Shown: positions 17,816 to 29,125, counted from the first letter of the stretch. The stretch is 64,000 bases of DNA from Marinibaculum pumilum (GCF_042646425.1 NZ_JBHRTR010000024.1:1-64000); one strand, 5' to 3'. Notes: generated by a model from the letters alone, not told the origin. Translations and numbers: made by a program.

Positions 17816-18877
17816 TTGCCCCAAACTGCGTCTGCGCCCCGCCTGCCGCGGGACGAGGACGGTCGACGCACGCTTCGTGCGTCGCTTGTCGCCCACGAAG
17901 GCGCTCAACCCGGAAAGAGCGTCGTTCAGATCTTCACCAGTATCGGTTTGTTTCTGGGGGCTTGTGCCGCGATGTATGTCGCGGCGGGGATCTCGGTCCC
18001 GCTGACCCTGGCGCTGGCGATCCCGACCGGCGCGCTGCTTGTCCGGGTCTTCATCGTGCAGCACGATTGCGGGCATGGTGCCTTCTTCAGGGGGCGGCGC
18101 GCCAACGCGGTGCTGGGCAATATCTGCGGCGTCCTGACCCTGACTCCTTACGCGAACTGGCGTCGCCAGCATGCCCGGCACCATGCCAGCTGGAACAACC
18201 TGGACCAACGCCAGTCGGGGCTGGACATCTATTCCGTGTGCCTGACGGTGTCGGAATACCGGGCGCTGCCTGGCTGGCAGCGGCGGCTCTATCGCGTCGG
18301 CCGGCATCCGCTGGTGATGCATCTGCTGCTGCCACCGCTGATCTTCCTGCTGCTCTACCGGGTCCCATTCGACACCCCGCCGCGATGGCGCCGGGAGCGC
18401 TGGTCCGTGTACCTCACGAACCTCGCCCTTCTCTGCCTGTTCGGCGGGCTGGCCGCGATCTTCGGCATCGGCACCGTGGCCCTGGTGCATCTGCCCGTCA
18501 TCGCCGTCGGTGCGGTGATCGGGGTCTGGCTTTTCACCCTGCAGCACCGGTACGACGGCGCGCTCTGGTCGCGGGATCCCCAGTGGAGCCACGAGCGCGC
18601 GTCGCTGGAGGGGTCGTCCCACCTGCGGCTGCCCCGCATCCTGCAATGGTTCACCGGCAATATCGGCCTGCACCATATCCACCACCTGGCACCGCGGATC
18701 CCGAACTACCAGCTGCAGGCCTGCCACGACGCCCTGCCGGAACTGCGCCGTCAGAAGCCGCTGGACCTCTGGGGCGGGCTGAAGGCGATGCGGCTGTCGC
18801 TGTGGGACGAGGGCCGCAACCGGATGATCGGCTTCCGCGACATGCCTGACAGCCGGGCGACCGCAACAGCCGGCTGA
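17816..18877 (+). CDS. membrane fatty acid desaturase
   Basis: A 353-residue di-iron membrane desaturase. The three histidine clusters are present: H83-D-C-G-H87, H119-A-R-H122-H123 and H286-H-I-H-H290, with hydrophobic pairs at about 42-80, 165-182 and 202-240. This group introduces double bases into acyl lipids or hydroxylates them, at the cytosolic face of the membrane. The start appears to be a TTG: AAGGA lies six bases before it, and no ATG occurs before the first membrane segment. The exact acyl substrate and bond position cannot be read from sequence. Confidence 0.85.
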   Translation: MPQTASAPRLPRDEDGRRTLRASLVAHEGAQPGKSVVQIFTSIGLFLGACAAMYVAAGISVPLTLALAIPTGALLVRVFIVQHDCGHGAFFRGRRANAVLGNICGVLTLTPYANWRRQHARHHASWNNLDQRQSGLDIYSVCLTVSEYRALPGWQRRLYRVGRHPLVMHLLLPPLIFLLLYRVPFDTPPRWRRERWSVYLTNLALLCLFGGLAAIFGIGTVALVHLPVIAVGAVIGVWLFTLQHRYDGALWSRDPQWSHERASLEGSSHLRLPRILQWFTGNIGLHHIHHLAPRIPNYQLQACHDALPELRRQKPLDLWGGLKAMRLSLWDEGRNRMIGFRDMPDSRATATAG

Positions 18878-19024
18878 ATCACCATTTTCTCCTGACCCGG
18901 CGCACTGTCGGCGCCACCGGCTTTCCAGGCGCAGCGGTTTGTCTGTCGCCGGTGCCCCGTCTAGGGTCCCGATGCCGATGCCGCCGTGCCCAGGCTGGCG
19001 GCGCCACGACAGGGGATTCAGGGG

Positions 19025-20314
19025 ATGGCGGAACGCTCTGGCACCGTGGTGCTGGATCCGGAGCAGCGACGGCTGTCGATCCTGGCGAACATCGCCGGCA
19101 ATGCGGTCGAATGGTTCGACTTCGCGATCTACGGCGCGTTCGCGCTCACCATCGGCCGGGTCTTCTTTCCCTCCGACGATCCGACGACATCGCTGCTCGC
19201 TTCCTTCGGCACCTTTGCCGCGGGCTTCCTGGCGCGGCCGTTCGGCGGCCTGGTCTTCGGCCAGATCGGCGACCGGGTCGGCCGGCGCTGGGCGCTGCTG
19301 CTCTCCGTCGGCATGATGTCGATCCCCACCCTTCTGCTGGGCCTGCTGCCGGGCTATGAGACCCTGGGCATCGCGGCGCCGGCGATCCTGATCGGGCTGC
19401 GCATCCTGCAGGGCCTGTCCGCCGGCGGCGAATACATCACCTCGATCGTCTACCTGGCGGAAAGCGCGCCGCCGCGGTCGCGGGCGCTGGCCTCCAGCTG
19501 GTCGATCTTCGGCTCGGTCGTCGGCGCCCTGGCCGGCTCGGCGCTGGCCGCGCTGCTGACAGAGGCGCTGAGCCCCGAACAGCTGGACTCCTATGGCTGG
19601 CGGATCGCCTTCCTCGTGGGCTTCGGCATGGCCCTGCTTGGCCTGCTGCTGCGCCGCGCCCTGCCCGACATCGAGGCAGAGACGGAGAGCGAGGATTCGA
19701 AGGGATTGCCCATTGTCCAGGCGCTACGCCGGCATTTCGGCGACGTGATGCGGGTCGTCGGCCTGAACCTCGCCTATGGCATCGTCTGGTACGTCACCTT
19801 CGTCTACGTGGTCTCCTGGCTCACCGACCGGGTCGGCGAGCCGCAGAGCGAGGCACATACGATCAACACCGTCAGCATGATCGCCATGCTGCTGCTGACG
19901 CCGGTGATGGCGGCCCTGTCCGACCGCTTCGGCCGGCGCCCCTTCCTGCTGTTCGGCGCCGGTGCCCTGGCGGTCGCGGCCTGGCCGGCGTTCTGGCTGA
20001 TGGACCATTCCAATGTCGCGATGATCCTCGCCGGCGAGCTGCTGCTGGTGACCCTGCTCGCCTTCTACACATCGTCGATGCCGGCGGTCTTCGCGGAGCT
20101 GTTCCCCTCCGCTGTCCGGATCACGGCGGTCGGCGCCGGCTACAACCTGTCCGCGGCCCTGTTCGGCGGCATGGTGCCGCTGGTCGCGACCTGGCTGGTC
20201 GGCACCACGGGCGACGATCTGTCGATCGCATGGCTGCTCAGCGGGGCCTGCCTGATCTCGTTCCTCGTCGCCCTGAAGGTGCCGGAGAGCGCCTTCGCGC
20301 CGCTGCCGGACTGA
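19025..20314 (+). CDS. MFS transporter, metabolite:H+ symporter type
   Basis: A 429-residue, 12-segment major facilitator protein of the MHS (ShiA/ProP-like) family. Characteristic features are the N-terminal NIAGNAVEWFDFAIYGAFA, the loop 2-3 motif GQIGDRVGRRWALL and the segment LRILQGLSAGGEYITSIVYLAE, plus the repeated DRFGRRPFL in the second half. The family brings in dicarboxylates, osmolytes or aromatic acids with protons. The ATG at 19025 is preferred over an earlier in-frame ATG because AGGGG precedes it and it starts close to the first membrane segment. It converges with the HpxZ-like gene with 13 bases between. Confidence 0.88.
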   Translation: MAERSGTVVLDPEQRRLSILANIAGNAVEWFDFAIYGAFALTIGRVFFPSDDPTTSLLASFGTFAAGFLARPFGGLVFGQIGDRVGRRWALLLSVGMMSIPTLLLGLLPGYETLGIAAPAILIGLRILQGLSAGGEYITSIVYLAESAPPRSRALASSWSIFGSVVGALAGSALAALLTEALSPEQLDSYGWRIAFLVGFGMALLGLLLRRALPDIEAETESEDSKGLPIVQALRRHFGDVMRVVGLNLAYGIVWYVTFVYVVSWLTDRVGEPQSEAHTINTVSMIAMLLLTPVMAALSDRFGRRPFLLFGAGALAVAAWPAFWLMDHSNVAMILAGELLLVTLLAFYTSSMPAVFAELFPSAVRITAVGAGYNLSAALFGGMVPLVATWLVGTTGDDLSIAWLLSGACLISFLVALKVPESAFAPLPD

Positions 20315-20327
20315 AGGCGGGCCGGCC

Positions 20328-20723
20328 TCAGGCCCCGTCTTCGGGATCGTCGATCGCGCTGACATGGGCGGCGACGATGCGCCAGCCGTCGGGCATGCGG
20401 ACCCAGGTCTGCATCTGGCGGCCGATCCTGCCCGGGGCCGAGGGCCGCCGGTACAGGGTCGAGGCGGTGGCGAAATCGGTCCCGAAGGTGGTGATCACGG
20501 TCTGCTCCAGGCTCCGCTCCAGCCCCTTCGAGGGACGCGCCGCGCGGAATGCCGCGATCTCGTCATAGCCGTAGAGGTTCTCCGCCAGGCCATAGCGGAT
20601 CGTCGTCGGCGAGACGTGGAACAGCTCGTCCAGCACGGCAACATCGTTGCCCACCAGCGCCTTCTCGTAGCGGGCGAAGGCACGCTCCACCTCGGCCCGC
20701 ACCACGGGATCGTTGATCTTCAT
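20328..20723 (-). CDS. HpxZ/AtzH-like NTF2-fold protein (DUF3225)
   Basis: A 131-residue NTF2-fold protein of the DUF3225 group, seen in HpxZ of oxalurate catabolism and AtzH of the atrazine pathway. Diagnostic features are MKINDPVVRAEVERAFARYEKAL at the N-terminus, the block LDELFHVSPTTIRYG, AAFRAARP and the final WRIVAAHVSA. The family includes hydrolases and accessory proteins that act beside amidases, but no amidase or hpx gene lies nearby here, so the role is open. It is the last gene of the minus-strand stretch that begins with mccB. Confidence 0.78.
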   Translation of the reverse strand: MKINDPVVRAEVERAFARYEKALVGNDVAVLDELFHVSPTTIRYGLAENLYGYDEIAAFRAARPSKGLERSLEQTVITTFGTDFATASTLYRRPSAPGRIGRQMQTWVRMPDGWRIVAAHVSAIDDPEDGA

Positions 20724-20800
20724 CGCTGCCCCCGACCTTCCACCGTCACGCCCGGCAACCGCGCCTTCGCTCCCGCTCCACCGGAGCCGGGCCCGTCGTG

Positions 20801-21226
20801 CTACAGCAGCCCGAGCTCCCGCAACTCCTGCACCATCTCCGCCGGCATCTCCTCGGCCCCCTCGGCCAGGCCGGTGCCGGACAGGTCCCGCGGCGCATGC
20901 CGGGGTTCCAGATAGCGCCAGCCCTGATGGGGCCGCCGCGGCTGCGGCTCGGTCTGGACCAGGTCCGGATCCAGCCGGATCGCGCAGCACCGTCCCCGCC
21001 CCTCAAGGGTCACCATGTCCAGCCCGAGGATCCGCTGCCGGGCGCGGGCGAAGCCGGCGATAACCCAGTACAGCGAGCCGCCGTCCAGCACCTCCTCCGC
21101 CCGCTTCGGCCGGAAGCGGGTGTGGTGCACCAGCGGCTGCCCGGCCGCCGTGCGCCGGGCGATCGATGCCTCCAGCTGCTCGATCCGGTCGACGCCGACG
21201 CAGAGCTTGAGGAGATGGACCGTCAA
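20801..21226 (-). CDS. DUF1489 family protein
   Basis: A 141-residue conserved alphaproteobacterial protein of the DUF1489 family, with no assigned activity. Typical blocks are HLLKLCVGVD at the start, HTRFRPKRAEEVLDGGSLYWVIAG and CCAIRLDPDLV, with a C-terminal HQGWRYLEP. There is no signal peptide or membrane segment. It lies between the SLC13-like permease gene (50 bases upstream) and the HpxZ-like gene on the same strand. Its neighbours do not explain it, as these genes vary in other genomes. Confidence 0.8.
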   Translation of the reverse strand: MTVHLLKLCVGVDRIEQLEASIARRTAAGQPLVHHTRFRPKRAEEVLDGGSLYWVIAGFARARQRILGLDMVTLEGRGRCCAIRLDPDLVQTEPQPRRPHQGWRYLEPRHAPRDLSGTGLAEGAEEMPAEMVQELRELGLL

Positions 21227-21276
21227 GGCTTGGTCCAGTTCAGCGGTAATATAGTGTTCAGGTCACGCTTCATTGT

Positions 21277-22665
21277 CTACAAGAGACCGACAATCATCAG
21301 CCAGAGAATCTCCAGCGGCAACAGGAACAGGATCGTGCCGGCAGCGATCAGCAGGGTGAACCGGGTGCCGACGGCCAGCGGAACCGCGCCCAGCTGCAAC
21401 GCCACCACCATCGGCGCCGCCTGGTAGGGCAGCAGCGGGGTGGCGCAGCCCAGCATGATCGCGGTCAGCACGGTGTCGAGCGCCAGGCCGGCGGCATCCG
21501 CGATCTGCGCCGCCAGGGGGACCATGACCGCAGCCGCACCCGGCAATGTGGTGCCCAATGCAACGACGAGCGCGGTCGCGGTCACCGCGACGAAGCTGCC
21601 GACGGCTCCCAGCGCAGCCAGGTCGCCGATCGACAGCAGGCCTTCCGCCACCCGGACGCCCAGCCCGCTCTCCGCCACCACCGCGCCCAGGCCAAGGATG
21701 CCGACCACATAGAGCAGCGGGCCGAGGCCGAGGGTGGACAGGTCCTTGCCGTCCATCACCCCGATCAGGGGCAGGACGCAGATGCCGCCGGCCAGCATGG
21801 CGATCCAGGCGGGCGACAGGCCATGGGCCGTGTCGGTCATCCAGCCCACGATCGCCAGCAGAAGGATCAGGCCCAGGCGCCATTCGGCCGGCCGGGCGGG
21901 GCCGCGCAGCGGCGGCCGGTCGCTGCCCTCGCGCGGCGGGTCGCCATAGAGCAGCAGCACCAGCCCGGCAACCATCGCCACCCGCAGCAGCCCCATCACG
22001 GGGAAGAAGCGCCACAGCCATTCGCCATAGAGGAAGTGGTGGTCCAGGACCCGTTCCGCCGCGCCGACCAGCACCAGGTTGATCAGGTTGGCCGGCATCA
22101 CGGCGAAGCCGGCGATGAAGGTGCCGAAGGCGCCGGCCAGGATCAGCCCCTCATAGCCGCGGCTGCCCTCCGGATAGCCGCTTGCCTTGGCCAGGGCCGC
22201 GACGATCGGGATCACCAGCACCGCCCGGCCCATCGCGGAGGGCATCGGGAAGGCGAGCAGCCCGGCGGACAGCACCACGCCGAACACCAAAGCGGCATAG
22301 CGGGTGCCGAACAGGGTCGCCAGCCGCAGGGCGATGCGGGCGCCGAGGCCGGTGCGGTCGACCGCGATGCCGAAGATCATGCCGGCAAAGACCAGCCAGA
22401 AGGCTGGCGACAGGAAGCCGGAGAAGGTCACCTCCGGCGGCGCCACCCCGATCACCGCCAGCGCCATGAACAGGAAGGCGGTCACCGGCTCCGGCAGGGC
22501 GCCGGTGCCCCAGAAGGCGATCGCGCCCAGGGTCAGCGCCGCCGCCGCCCACTGGTGCGGCGCCAGCCAGTCCGCCGGCCCGGCCAGCACCATCGCCAGC
22601 CCCAGCAGGACGACGAAGCCGCAGAACCAGAAGCGCCAGTCGCGCCCGCTCGTCACCGCCGCCAA
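21277..22665 (-). CDS. SLC13/DASS-like anion permease
   Basis: A 462-residue membrane protein with about 11-12 hydrophobic segments in the SLC13/arsenite-antiporter superfamily arrangement: WGTGALPEPVTAFLFMAL, then a first hairpin region around FPMPSAMGRAVLVIPI and a pseudo-repeat around CATPLLPYQAAPMV. The Ser-Asn-Thr signatures of well-studied dicarboxylate transporters are not present at either hairpin, so the substrate may differ from succinate. It starts 37 bases after mvaB ends on the same strand, which suggests export or uptake of an organic acid tied to leucine breakdown. That link is an inference from position only. Confidence 0.8.
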   Translation of the reverse strand: MAAVTSGRDWRFWFCGFVVLLGLAMVLAGPADWLAPHQWAAAALTLGAIAFWGTGALPEPVTAFLFMALAVIGVAPPEVTFSGFLSPAFWLVFAGMIFGIAVDRTGLGARIALRLATLFGTRYAALVFGVVLSAGLLAFPMPSAMGRAVLVIPIVAALAKASGYPEGSRGYEGLILAGAFGTFIAGFAVMPANLINLVLVGAAERVLDHHFLYGEWLWRFFPVMGLLRVAMVAGLVLLLYGDPPREGSDRPPLRGPARPAEWRLGLILLLAIVGWMTDTAHGLSPAWIAMLAGGICVLPLIGVMDGKDLSTLGLGPLLYVVGILGLGAVVAESGLGVRVAEGLLSIGDLAALGAVGSFVAVTATALVVALGTTLPGAAAVMVPLAAQIADAAGLALDTVLTAIMLGCATPLLPYQAAPMVVALQLGAVPLAVGTRFTLLIAAGTILFLLPLEILWLMIVGLL

Positions 22666-22702
22666 GGCAGGCGGCTCCCGTTCCGCAGCGGGCGCGGCCG
22701 GA

Positions 22703-23620
22703 TCAGGCGGCGCACTTCGCCTTCATCGCCCGTGCGACATTGGAGGCGGGCGGCCGGCCCAGCGCATCGGAGATGAACCAGGAGGTCTGGACCAGCTTCT
22801 CCAGGTCGATGCCGGTCTCCACCCCCAGCCCGTCCAGCATGTAGACGACATCGTCGGTGGCGACATTGCCGGTGGCGCCCGGGGCATAGGGACAACCGCC
22901 GAGGCCGCCGACCGAGGAATCGATGCTGGCCACCCCGACCTCCAGCGCGGCCAGGATGTTCGCCAGGGCCTGGCCATAGGTGTCGTGGCAATGGACGGCG
23001 ATCTTCTCCAGCGGCACCTGAGCCGCACAGGCCTCCACCGCGGCCCGCACCTTGCCCGGCGTGCCGACCCCGATGGTGTCGCCCAGCGCCACCTCGTAGG
23101 CGCCCATGGCCGCCAGGGCGGCGGTGACCTCCGCCACCTTCGCCGGCGCGATCTCGCCCTCGAACGGGCAGCCGGCGATGCAGGAGACGAAGGCGCGCAC
23201 CTTCACGCCGCGCGCCAGCGCCGCCTCGCAGACAGGCCGCAGGCGCTCCAGGCTCTCCGCGATGCTGCAATTGGTGTTGCGCCTGCAGAAGCTCTCGCTG
23301 GCCGCGGTGAAGATGCCGATCTCCTCCGCGCCGGCCGCCATCGCCGCCTCGAAGCCCTTCATGTTCGGCACCAGCACCTGGTAGTGGATGCCGGGACGGC
23401 GGCGGATCTGCGCCATCACCTGGGCATTGTCGGCCATCTGCGGCACCCATTTCGGCGACACGAAGCTGGTGGTCTCCAGATGGCTGACCCCGGCATCGAC
23501 CAGCCGCTCGATCAGCTCCACCTTCACAGCCGTCGGAACGGTACCGGGCTCGTTCTGCAGGCCGTCCCGGGGGCCGGCCTCCCAGATCGTGACCTGCTTC
23601 GGCAGTCCGGAGATCGACAT
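22703..23620 (-). CDS. mvaB: hydroxymethylglutaryl-CoA lyase
   Basis: A 305-residue HMG-CoA lyase of the HMGL TIM-barrel family, splitting HMG-CoA into acetoacetate and acetyl-CoA, the last step of leucine catabolism. Visible features are WEAGPRDGLQNEP with the metal Asp and acid residues, HCHDTYGQALANI, and the catalytic-cysteine loop SSVGGLGGCPYAPGATGN. I prefer the ATG at 23620 (MSISGLPK) because GAGG lies nine bases before it; the alternative ATG three codons earlier would put that motif directly against the start. It follows mccA by 47 bases. Confidence 0.94.
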   Translation of the reverse strand: MSISGLPKQVTIWEAGPRDGLQNEPGTVPTAVKVELIERLVDAGVSHLETTSFVSPKWVPQMADNAQVMAQIRRRPGIHYQVLVPNMKGFEAAMAAGAEEIGIFTAASESFCRRNTNCSIAESLERLRPVCEAALARGVKVRAFVSCIAGCPFEGEIAPAKVAEVTAALAAMGAYEVALGDTIGVGTPGKVRAAVEACAAQVPLEKIAVHCHDTYGQALANILAALEVGVASIDSSVGGLGGCPYAPGATGNVATDDVVYMLDGLGVETGIDLEKLVQTSWFISDALGRPPASNVARAMKAKCAA

Positions 23621-23667
23621 CGCCGCCATCCTCGTTCGCTGTCCTTCGGCAAGACCCGCCCGCCCGG

Positions 23668-25707
<2,040 letters not shown>

Positions 25708-25708
25708 C

Positions 25709-26527
25709 TCAGCCCCGCTCGGACGACCAGGACGGCTTGCGCTTCTCCAGGAAGGCGGCGACCCCTTCCCGCCCCTCCTCGCTGACCCGCCGCTCCGCGA
25801 TCGCGCGCGCGGTATAGCCGCGCACGTCCTGCGGGTCGACGAAGGCCACCTCGGCGATCAGCTCCTTGGTCGCGGCGATCGCCTCCGGCCCCGCCTGCAG
25901 GAACTGCTCCACCAGCGCGTCGCAGGCTTCATGCAGCGCCGCCTCGTCGGCCACCACCTTGTGCACCAGGCCCAGGCGCCAGGCCTCCTGCGCATCGAAC
26001 CGTTCCGCGGTCAGGAAATAGCGCCGCGCCGCGCGCGGGCCGATGGCGTTCACCACGAAGGGTGAGATCACCGCCGGCAGCAGGCCCAGCCGCACCTCCG
26101 ACAGGCAGAACACCGCGCGCTCCGCGGCGATGGCGATGTCGCAGGCGGCGACCAGGCCGACCCCGCCGCCAAACGCCGCGCCCTGCACGCAGGCGATGGT
26201 CGGCTTCGGGCAAGCGTCCAGCGCCGCCATCATCGACGCCAGGGCGCGGGCATCTTCCTCGTTCTGGTCCTCGGTGAAATGCGCCGCGCGCTGCATCCAT
26301 TCCAGGTCCGCCCCGGCGGAAAAGCTCTTGCCGCGGGCGCGCAGGATCATCGCCCGCACGCCGTCCTGGTTGCCGACATCGGTGAAGATCTCGGTCAGGC
26401 GGGCGATCACGTCCTCGTTGAAGCAGTTATGCACCGCCGGCCGGTTCATCGTCACATAGGCGATGCCGTCGGTGGTGATCTCCAGTTCCACATATTCGCT
26501 GGAATCGGCGACGGTGGGTTCGCTCAT
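25709..26527 (-). CDS. liuC: methylglutaconyl-CoA hydratase (enoyl-CoA hydratase family)
   Basis: A 272-residue crotonase-fold enzyme. The oxyanion-hole segments RGKSFSAGADLEWMQ and CVQGAAFGGGVGLVAACD are intact, with SEVRLGLLPAVISPFV after them and a C-terminal helix. The operon position, between the two methylcrotonyl-CoA carboxylase subunits and upstream of HMG-CoA lyase, makes 3-methylglutaconyl-CoA hydration to HMG-CoA the expected reaction. The ATG at 26527 lies 19 bases after mccB and starts a normal family N-terminus; longer in-frame versions would overlap mccB with unrelated sequence. Confidence 0.9.
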   Translation of the reverse strand: MSEPTVADSSEYVELEITTDGIAYVTMNRPAVHNCFNEDVIARLTEIFTDVGNQDGVRAMILRARGKSFSAGADLEWMQRAAHFTEDQNEEDARALASMMAALDACPKPTIACVQGAAFGGGVGLVAACDIAIAAERAVFCLSEVRLGLLPAVISPFVVNAIGPRAARRYFLTAERFDAQEAWRLGLVHKVVADEAALHEACDALVEQFLQAGPEAIAATKELIAEVAFVDPQDVRGYTARAIAERRVSEEGREGVAAFLEKRKPSWSSERG

Positions 26528-26546
26528 GGCCGCTGCATCCTGAAGG

Positions 26547-28154
26547 TTACATCCGGAAGATGCCGAAGCGGGGATCCCCGATCGGCGCATTGTGGGCGGC
26601 GGACAGCGCGAGGCCGAGCACGGTCCGCGTATCCGCCGGGTCGATGATGCCGTCGTCCCAGATCCGGGCCGAGGCATAGGTCGGGTGGCCCTGCTCCTCG
26701 TACTGGGCGCGGATCGGCGTCTTGAACGCCTCCTCTTCGTCGGCCGACCAGCTTTCGCCGCGGCCTTCGATGCCTTCGCGCCGCACGGTCGCCAGGACGC
26801 TGGCCGCCTGCTCGCCCCCCATCACGGAGATCCGGGCATTCGGCCACATCCACAGGAAGCGCGGGCTGTAGGCCCGGCCGCACATGCCGTAATTGCCGGC
26901 GCCATGGCTGCCGCCGACGATCACGGTGAACTTCGGCACCTGGGCGGTGGCGACCGCGGTGACCAGCTTCGCGCCGTCCTTGGCGATGCCGCCGGCCTCG
27001 TACTTCTGGCCGACCATGAAGCCGGTGATGTTCTGCAGGAACAAGAGCGGGATCTTCCGCTGGCTGCAAAGCTCGATGAAATGCGCGCCCTTCAGCGCGC
27101 TTTCCGAGAACAGGATGCCGTTGTTCGCCAGGATGCCGATCGGATAGCCGTGGATATGGGCGAAGCCGCAGACCAGGGTGGTGCCGTACAGCTTCTTGAA
27201 CGGGTCGAAGGCGCTGTCGTCGACGATGCGGGCGATCACCTCGTGTACGTCGTAGGGCACCCGGTTGTCGTCGGGCACGATGCCGTACAGCTCCGCCGGG
27301 TCGTAGCGCGGCGGCAGCGGCCTGCGCAACTCCCCGGTGGGTCGCTTCGGCAGGTTCAGGTCGCCCACGATGCGGCGCGCAATGGCCAGGGCGTGCAGGT
27401 CGTTCATCGCGTAATGATCGGTCACGCCGGAGGTGCGCGAATGCACGTCCGCGCCGCCCAGATCCTCCGCCGAGACGATCTCGCCCGTCGCCGCCTTCAC
27501 CAGCGGCGGTCCGCCCAGGAAGATCGTGCCCTGCTTGCGCACGATCACCGATTCGTCCGACATCGCCGGGACATAGGCGCCACCGGCGGTGCAGGAGCCC
27601 ATCACCACCGCGATCTGCGGGATGCCGGCGGCCGACATGCTGGCCTGGTTGAAGAAGATGCGGCCGAAATGCCCCTTGTCCGGAAACACCTCGTCCTGGT
27701 TCGGCAGGTTGGCGCCGCCGGAATCCACCAGGTAGATGCAGGGCAGCCGGTTCTCCAGCGCGATCTCCTGCGCGCGCAGATGCTTCTTCACGGTGATCGG
27801 ATAGTAGGTGCCGCCCTTCACCGTCGCGTCGTTGCAGACGATCATGCATTCGCGGCCCGAGACCCGGCCGATGCCGGTGATGATACCGGCCGAGGGGATG
27901 CTCTCGCCATACATGCCCCAGGCGGCCAGCTGGCTGCATTCCAGGAACGGGCTGCCGGGGTCCAGCAGGTGATGCACCCGGTCGCGCGGCAGCAGCTTGC
28001 CGCGCTCCAGGTGCCGGGCGCGCGCCCGCTCGCCACCGCCCAGCGCGACCTCCGCCGCCTTGGCGCGAAGATCCGCCACCAGGGCGGACATGCGCTCCGC
28101 ATTGGCGCGGAAGCCGTCGGCGGAGCGGTCGATTGCGGTCTCAAGCACGGTCAT
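26547..28154 (-). CDS. mccB: methylcrotonyl-CoA carboxylase, carboxyltransferase subunit
   Basis: A 535-residue carboxyltransferase beta subunit with the two crotonase-like halves of the family. Motifs include RDRVHHLLDPGSPFLE, YLVDSGGANLPNQDEVFPD, VMGSCTAGGAYVPAMSDE, NNGILFSESALKGAHFIELC and GSHGAGNYGMCGRAY. FLELSQLAAWGMY-like sequence near the N-terminus and the nearby liuC and mvaB mark it as the methylcrotonyl enzyme. It is the first gene of the leucine operon mccB-liuC-mccA-mvaB and faces the PRC-barrel gene across a 371-base gap that must hold its promoter. No LiuR-type regulator is encoded beside it. Confidence 0.94.
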   Translation of the reverse strand: MTVLETAIDRSADGFRANAERMSALVADLRAKAAEVALGGGERARARHLERGKLLPRDRVHHLLDPGSPFLECSQLAAWGMYGESIPSAGIITGIGRVSGRECMIVCNDATVKGGTYYPITVKKHLRAQEIALENRLPCIYLVDSGGANLPNQDEVFPDKGHFGRIFFNQASMSAAGIPQIAVVMGSCTAGGAYVPAMSDESVIVRKQGTIFLGGPPLVKAATGEIVSAEDLGGADVHSRTSGVTDHYAMNDLHALAIARRIVGDLNLPKRPTGELRRPLPPRYDPAELYGIVPDDNRVPYDVHEVIARIVDDSAFDPFKKLYGTTLVCGFAHIHGYPIGILANNGILFSESALKGAHFIELCSQRKIPLLFLQNITGFMVGQKYEAGGIAKDGAKLVTAVATAQVPKFTVIVGGSHGAGNYGMCGRAYSPRFLWMWPNARISVMGGEQAASVLATVRREGIEGRGESWSADEEEAFKTPIRAQYEEQGHPTYASARIWDDGIIDPADTRTVLGLALSAAHNAPIGDPRFGIFRM

Positions 28155-28525
28155 CGGTAGCGGTCACCATCTGGGACAGGGCCCGCCGGATCGGCCGGGC
28201 CGGGATTACAGGGCCGGTAACGTCGGGGCCGGCACCTTCGGGGCGGGCCGGCGGGTCCGGCATTATGCCGAAATCGTCTGACAATGCGACCGGGCGGCGA
28301 AAGCCGCCACAGGCCGCCGGCGGGAACAGGATTCCATTCGGATTCCGGCCACGGCGATCCGCCCCTGCGCTTGGAACCATCGCCGCCTCCAGCTTTTCCT
28401 GCACCGTATCCGGAACGGACGATGCGCCGCGAGAGCGACGGCCGCCGAGCCGTCCCCCGGAAACGGAATGGCCGGCAGGACGAGCCCGCCGGCCGCGACA
28501 GTACCGGAAGCAGGAAAGGCTCGAT
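28155..28525. other. 371-base divergent promoter region
   Basis: The gap between mccB and the first PRC-barrel gene. No gene, tRNA or convincing operator is visible, and composition stays GC-rich. It must contain promoters for two divergent transcripts. AGGAAAGG just before 28526 is the ribosome binding site of the plus-strand gene. Confidence 0.4.
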
Positions 28526-29110
28526 ATGACCCGCAATCTGCTGAAGACCACCGCCCTCGGACTCGTCATGTCGGCGGGCCTCGCCACAGGCGCCATCGCC
28601 GCCAACGAGGGGCCGGACCCGACCATGAACAACACCCATGCCGCGGTGAAGATGGATCACCACAACGACACCGCGATCACCATCGAATCGCTGATGAACG
28701 ACCGGGTGATGGCCGCCGGCGAGGAGGAGCTGGGCCGGATCATCAACGTCTATCAGGCCGACGAGACCGCGGACCCCTACATCATCGTCGATCGGGGCAT
28801 GTCCTACGATCCGGCGGTGCGGTACGTGCCGATCCGCCATGACAGCATCGCGCGCGCCGACGCCGACAACAATGCGATCTACGTCACCACCACCCGGACC
28901 CAGTTCGACACCGCGCCGGCCTACAGCGCCGAGAGCGTGAATGCCGATCTGGACGCCTGGCCGGATCGTGTCGACGAGTTCTGGCAGGACAAGTATGCCA
29001 ACGACCGCGGTGTGAACGTCACCGTGTCCGAGGCGGTCAATGTCCGTCCGAACGACCTGTCCACGCAGGCGCCGGGCTACCGGACGCCGGGTGCGACGCC
29101 GTCGAACTGA
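28526..29110 (+). CDS. secreted PRC-barrel-like protein, paralogue 1
   Basis: A 194-residue exported protein. A Sec signal (about 1-28, ending AIAA) is followed by a spacer rich in Asn, His and Asp and a PRC-barrel-like domain: ESLMNDRVMAAGEEELGRIINVYQ, then YIIVDRGM and RYVPIRHDS. The end has DLSTQAPGYRTPG. PRC-barrel domains occur in the photosynthetic reaction centre H subunit and in RimM; exported stand-alone forms have no settled role. AGGAAAGG precedes the ATG. The next gene is a clear paralogue, and two hairpins lie between them. The mature protein is strikingly acidic. Confidence 0.85.
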   Translation: MTRNLLKTTALGLVMSAGLATGAIAANEGPDPTMNNTHAAVKMDHHNDTAITIESLMNDRVMAAGEEELGRIINVYQADETADPYIIVDRGMSYDPAVRYVPIRHDSIARADADNNAIYVTTTRTQFDTAPAYSAESVNADLDAWPDRVDEFWQDKYANDRGVNVTVSEAVNVRPNDLSTQAPGYRTPGATPSN

Positions 29111-29125
29111 CGCGCCGGCACACCG

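Noticed and set aside
26592..28160. 522-codon plus-strand open frame opposite mccB
   Set aside because: Antisense to a carboxyltransferase with all family motifs; no own ribosome binding site or recognisable domain.
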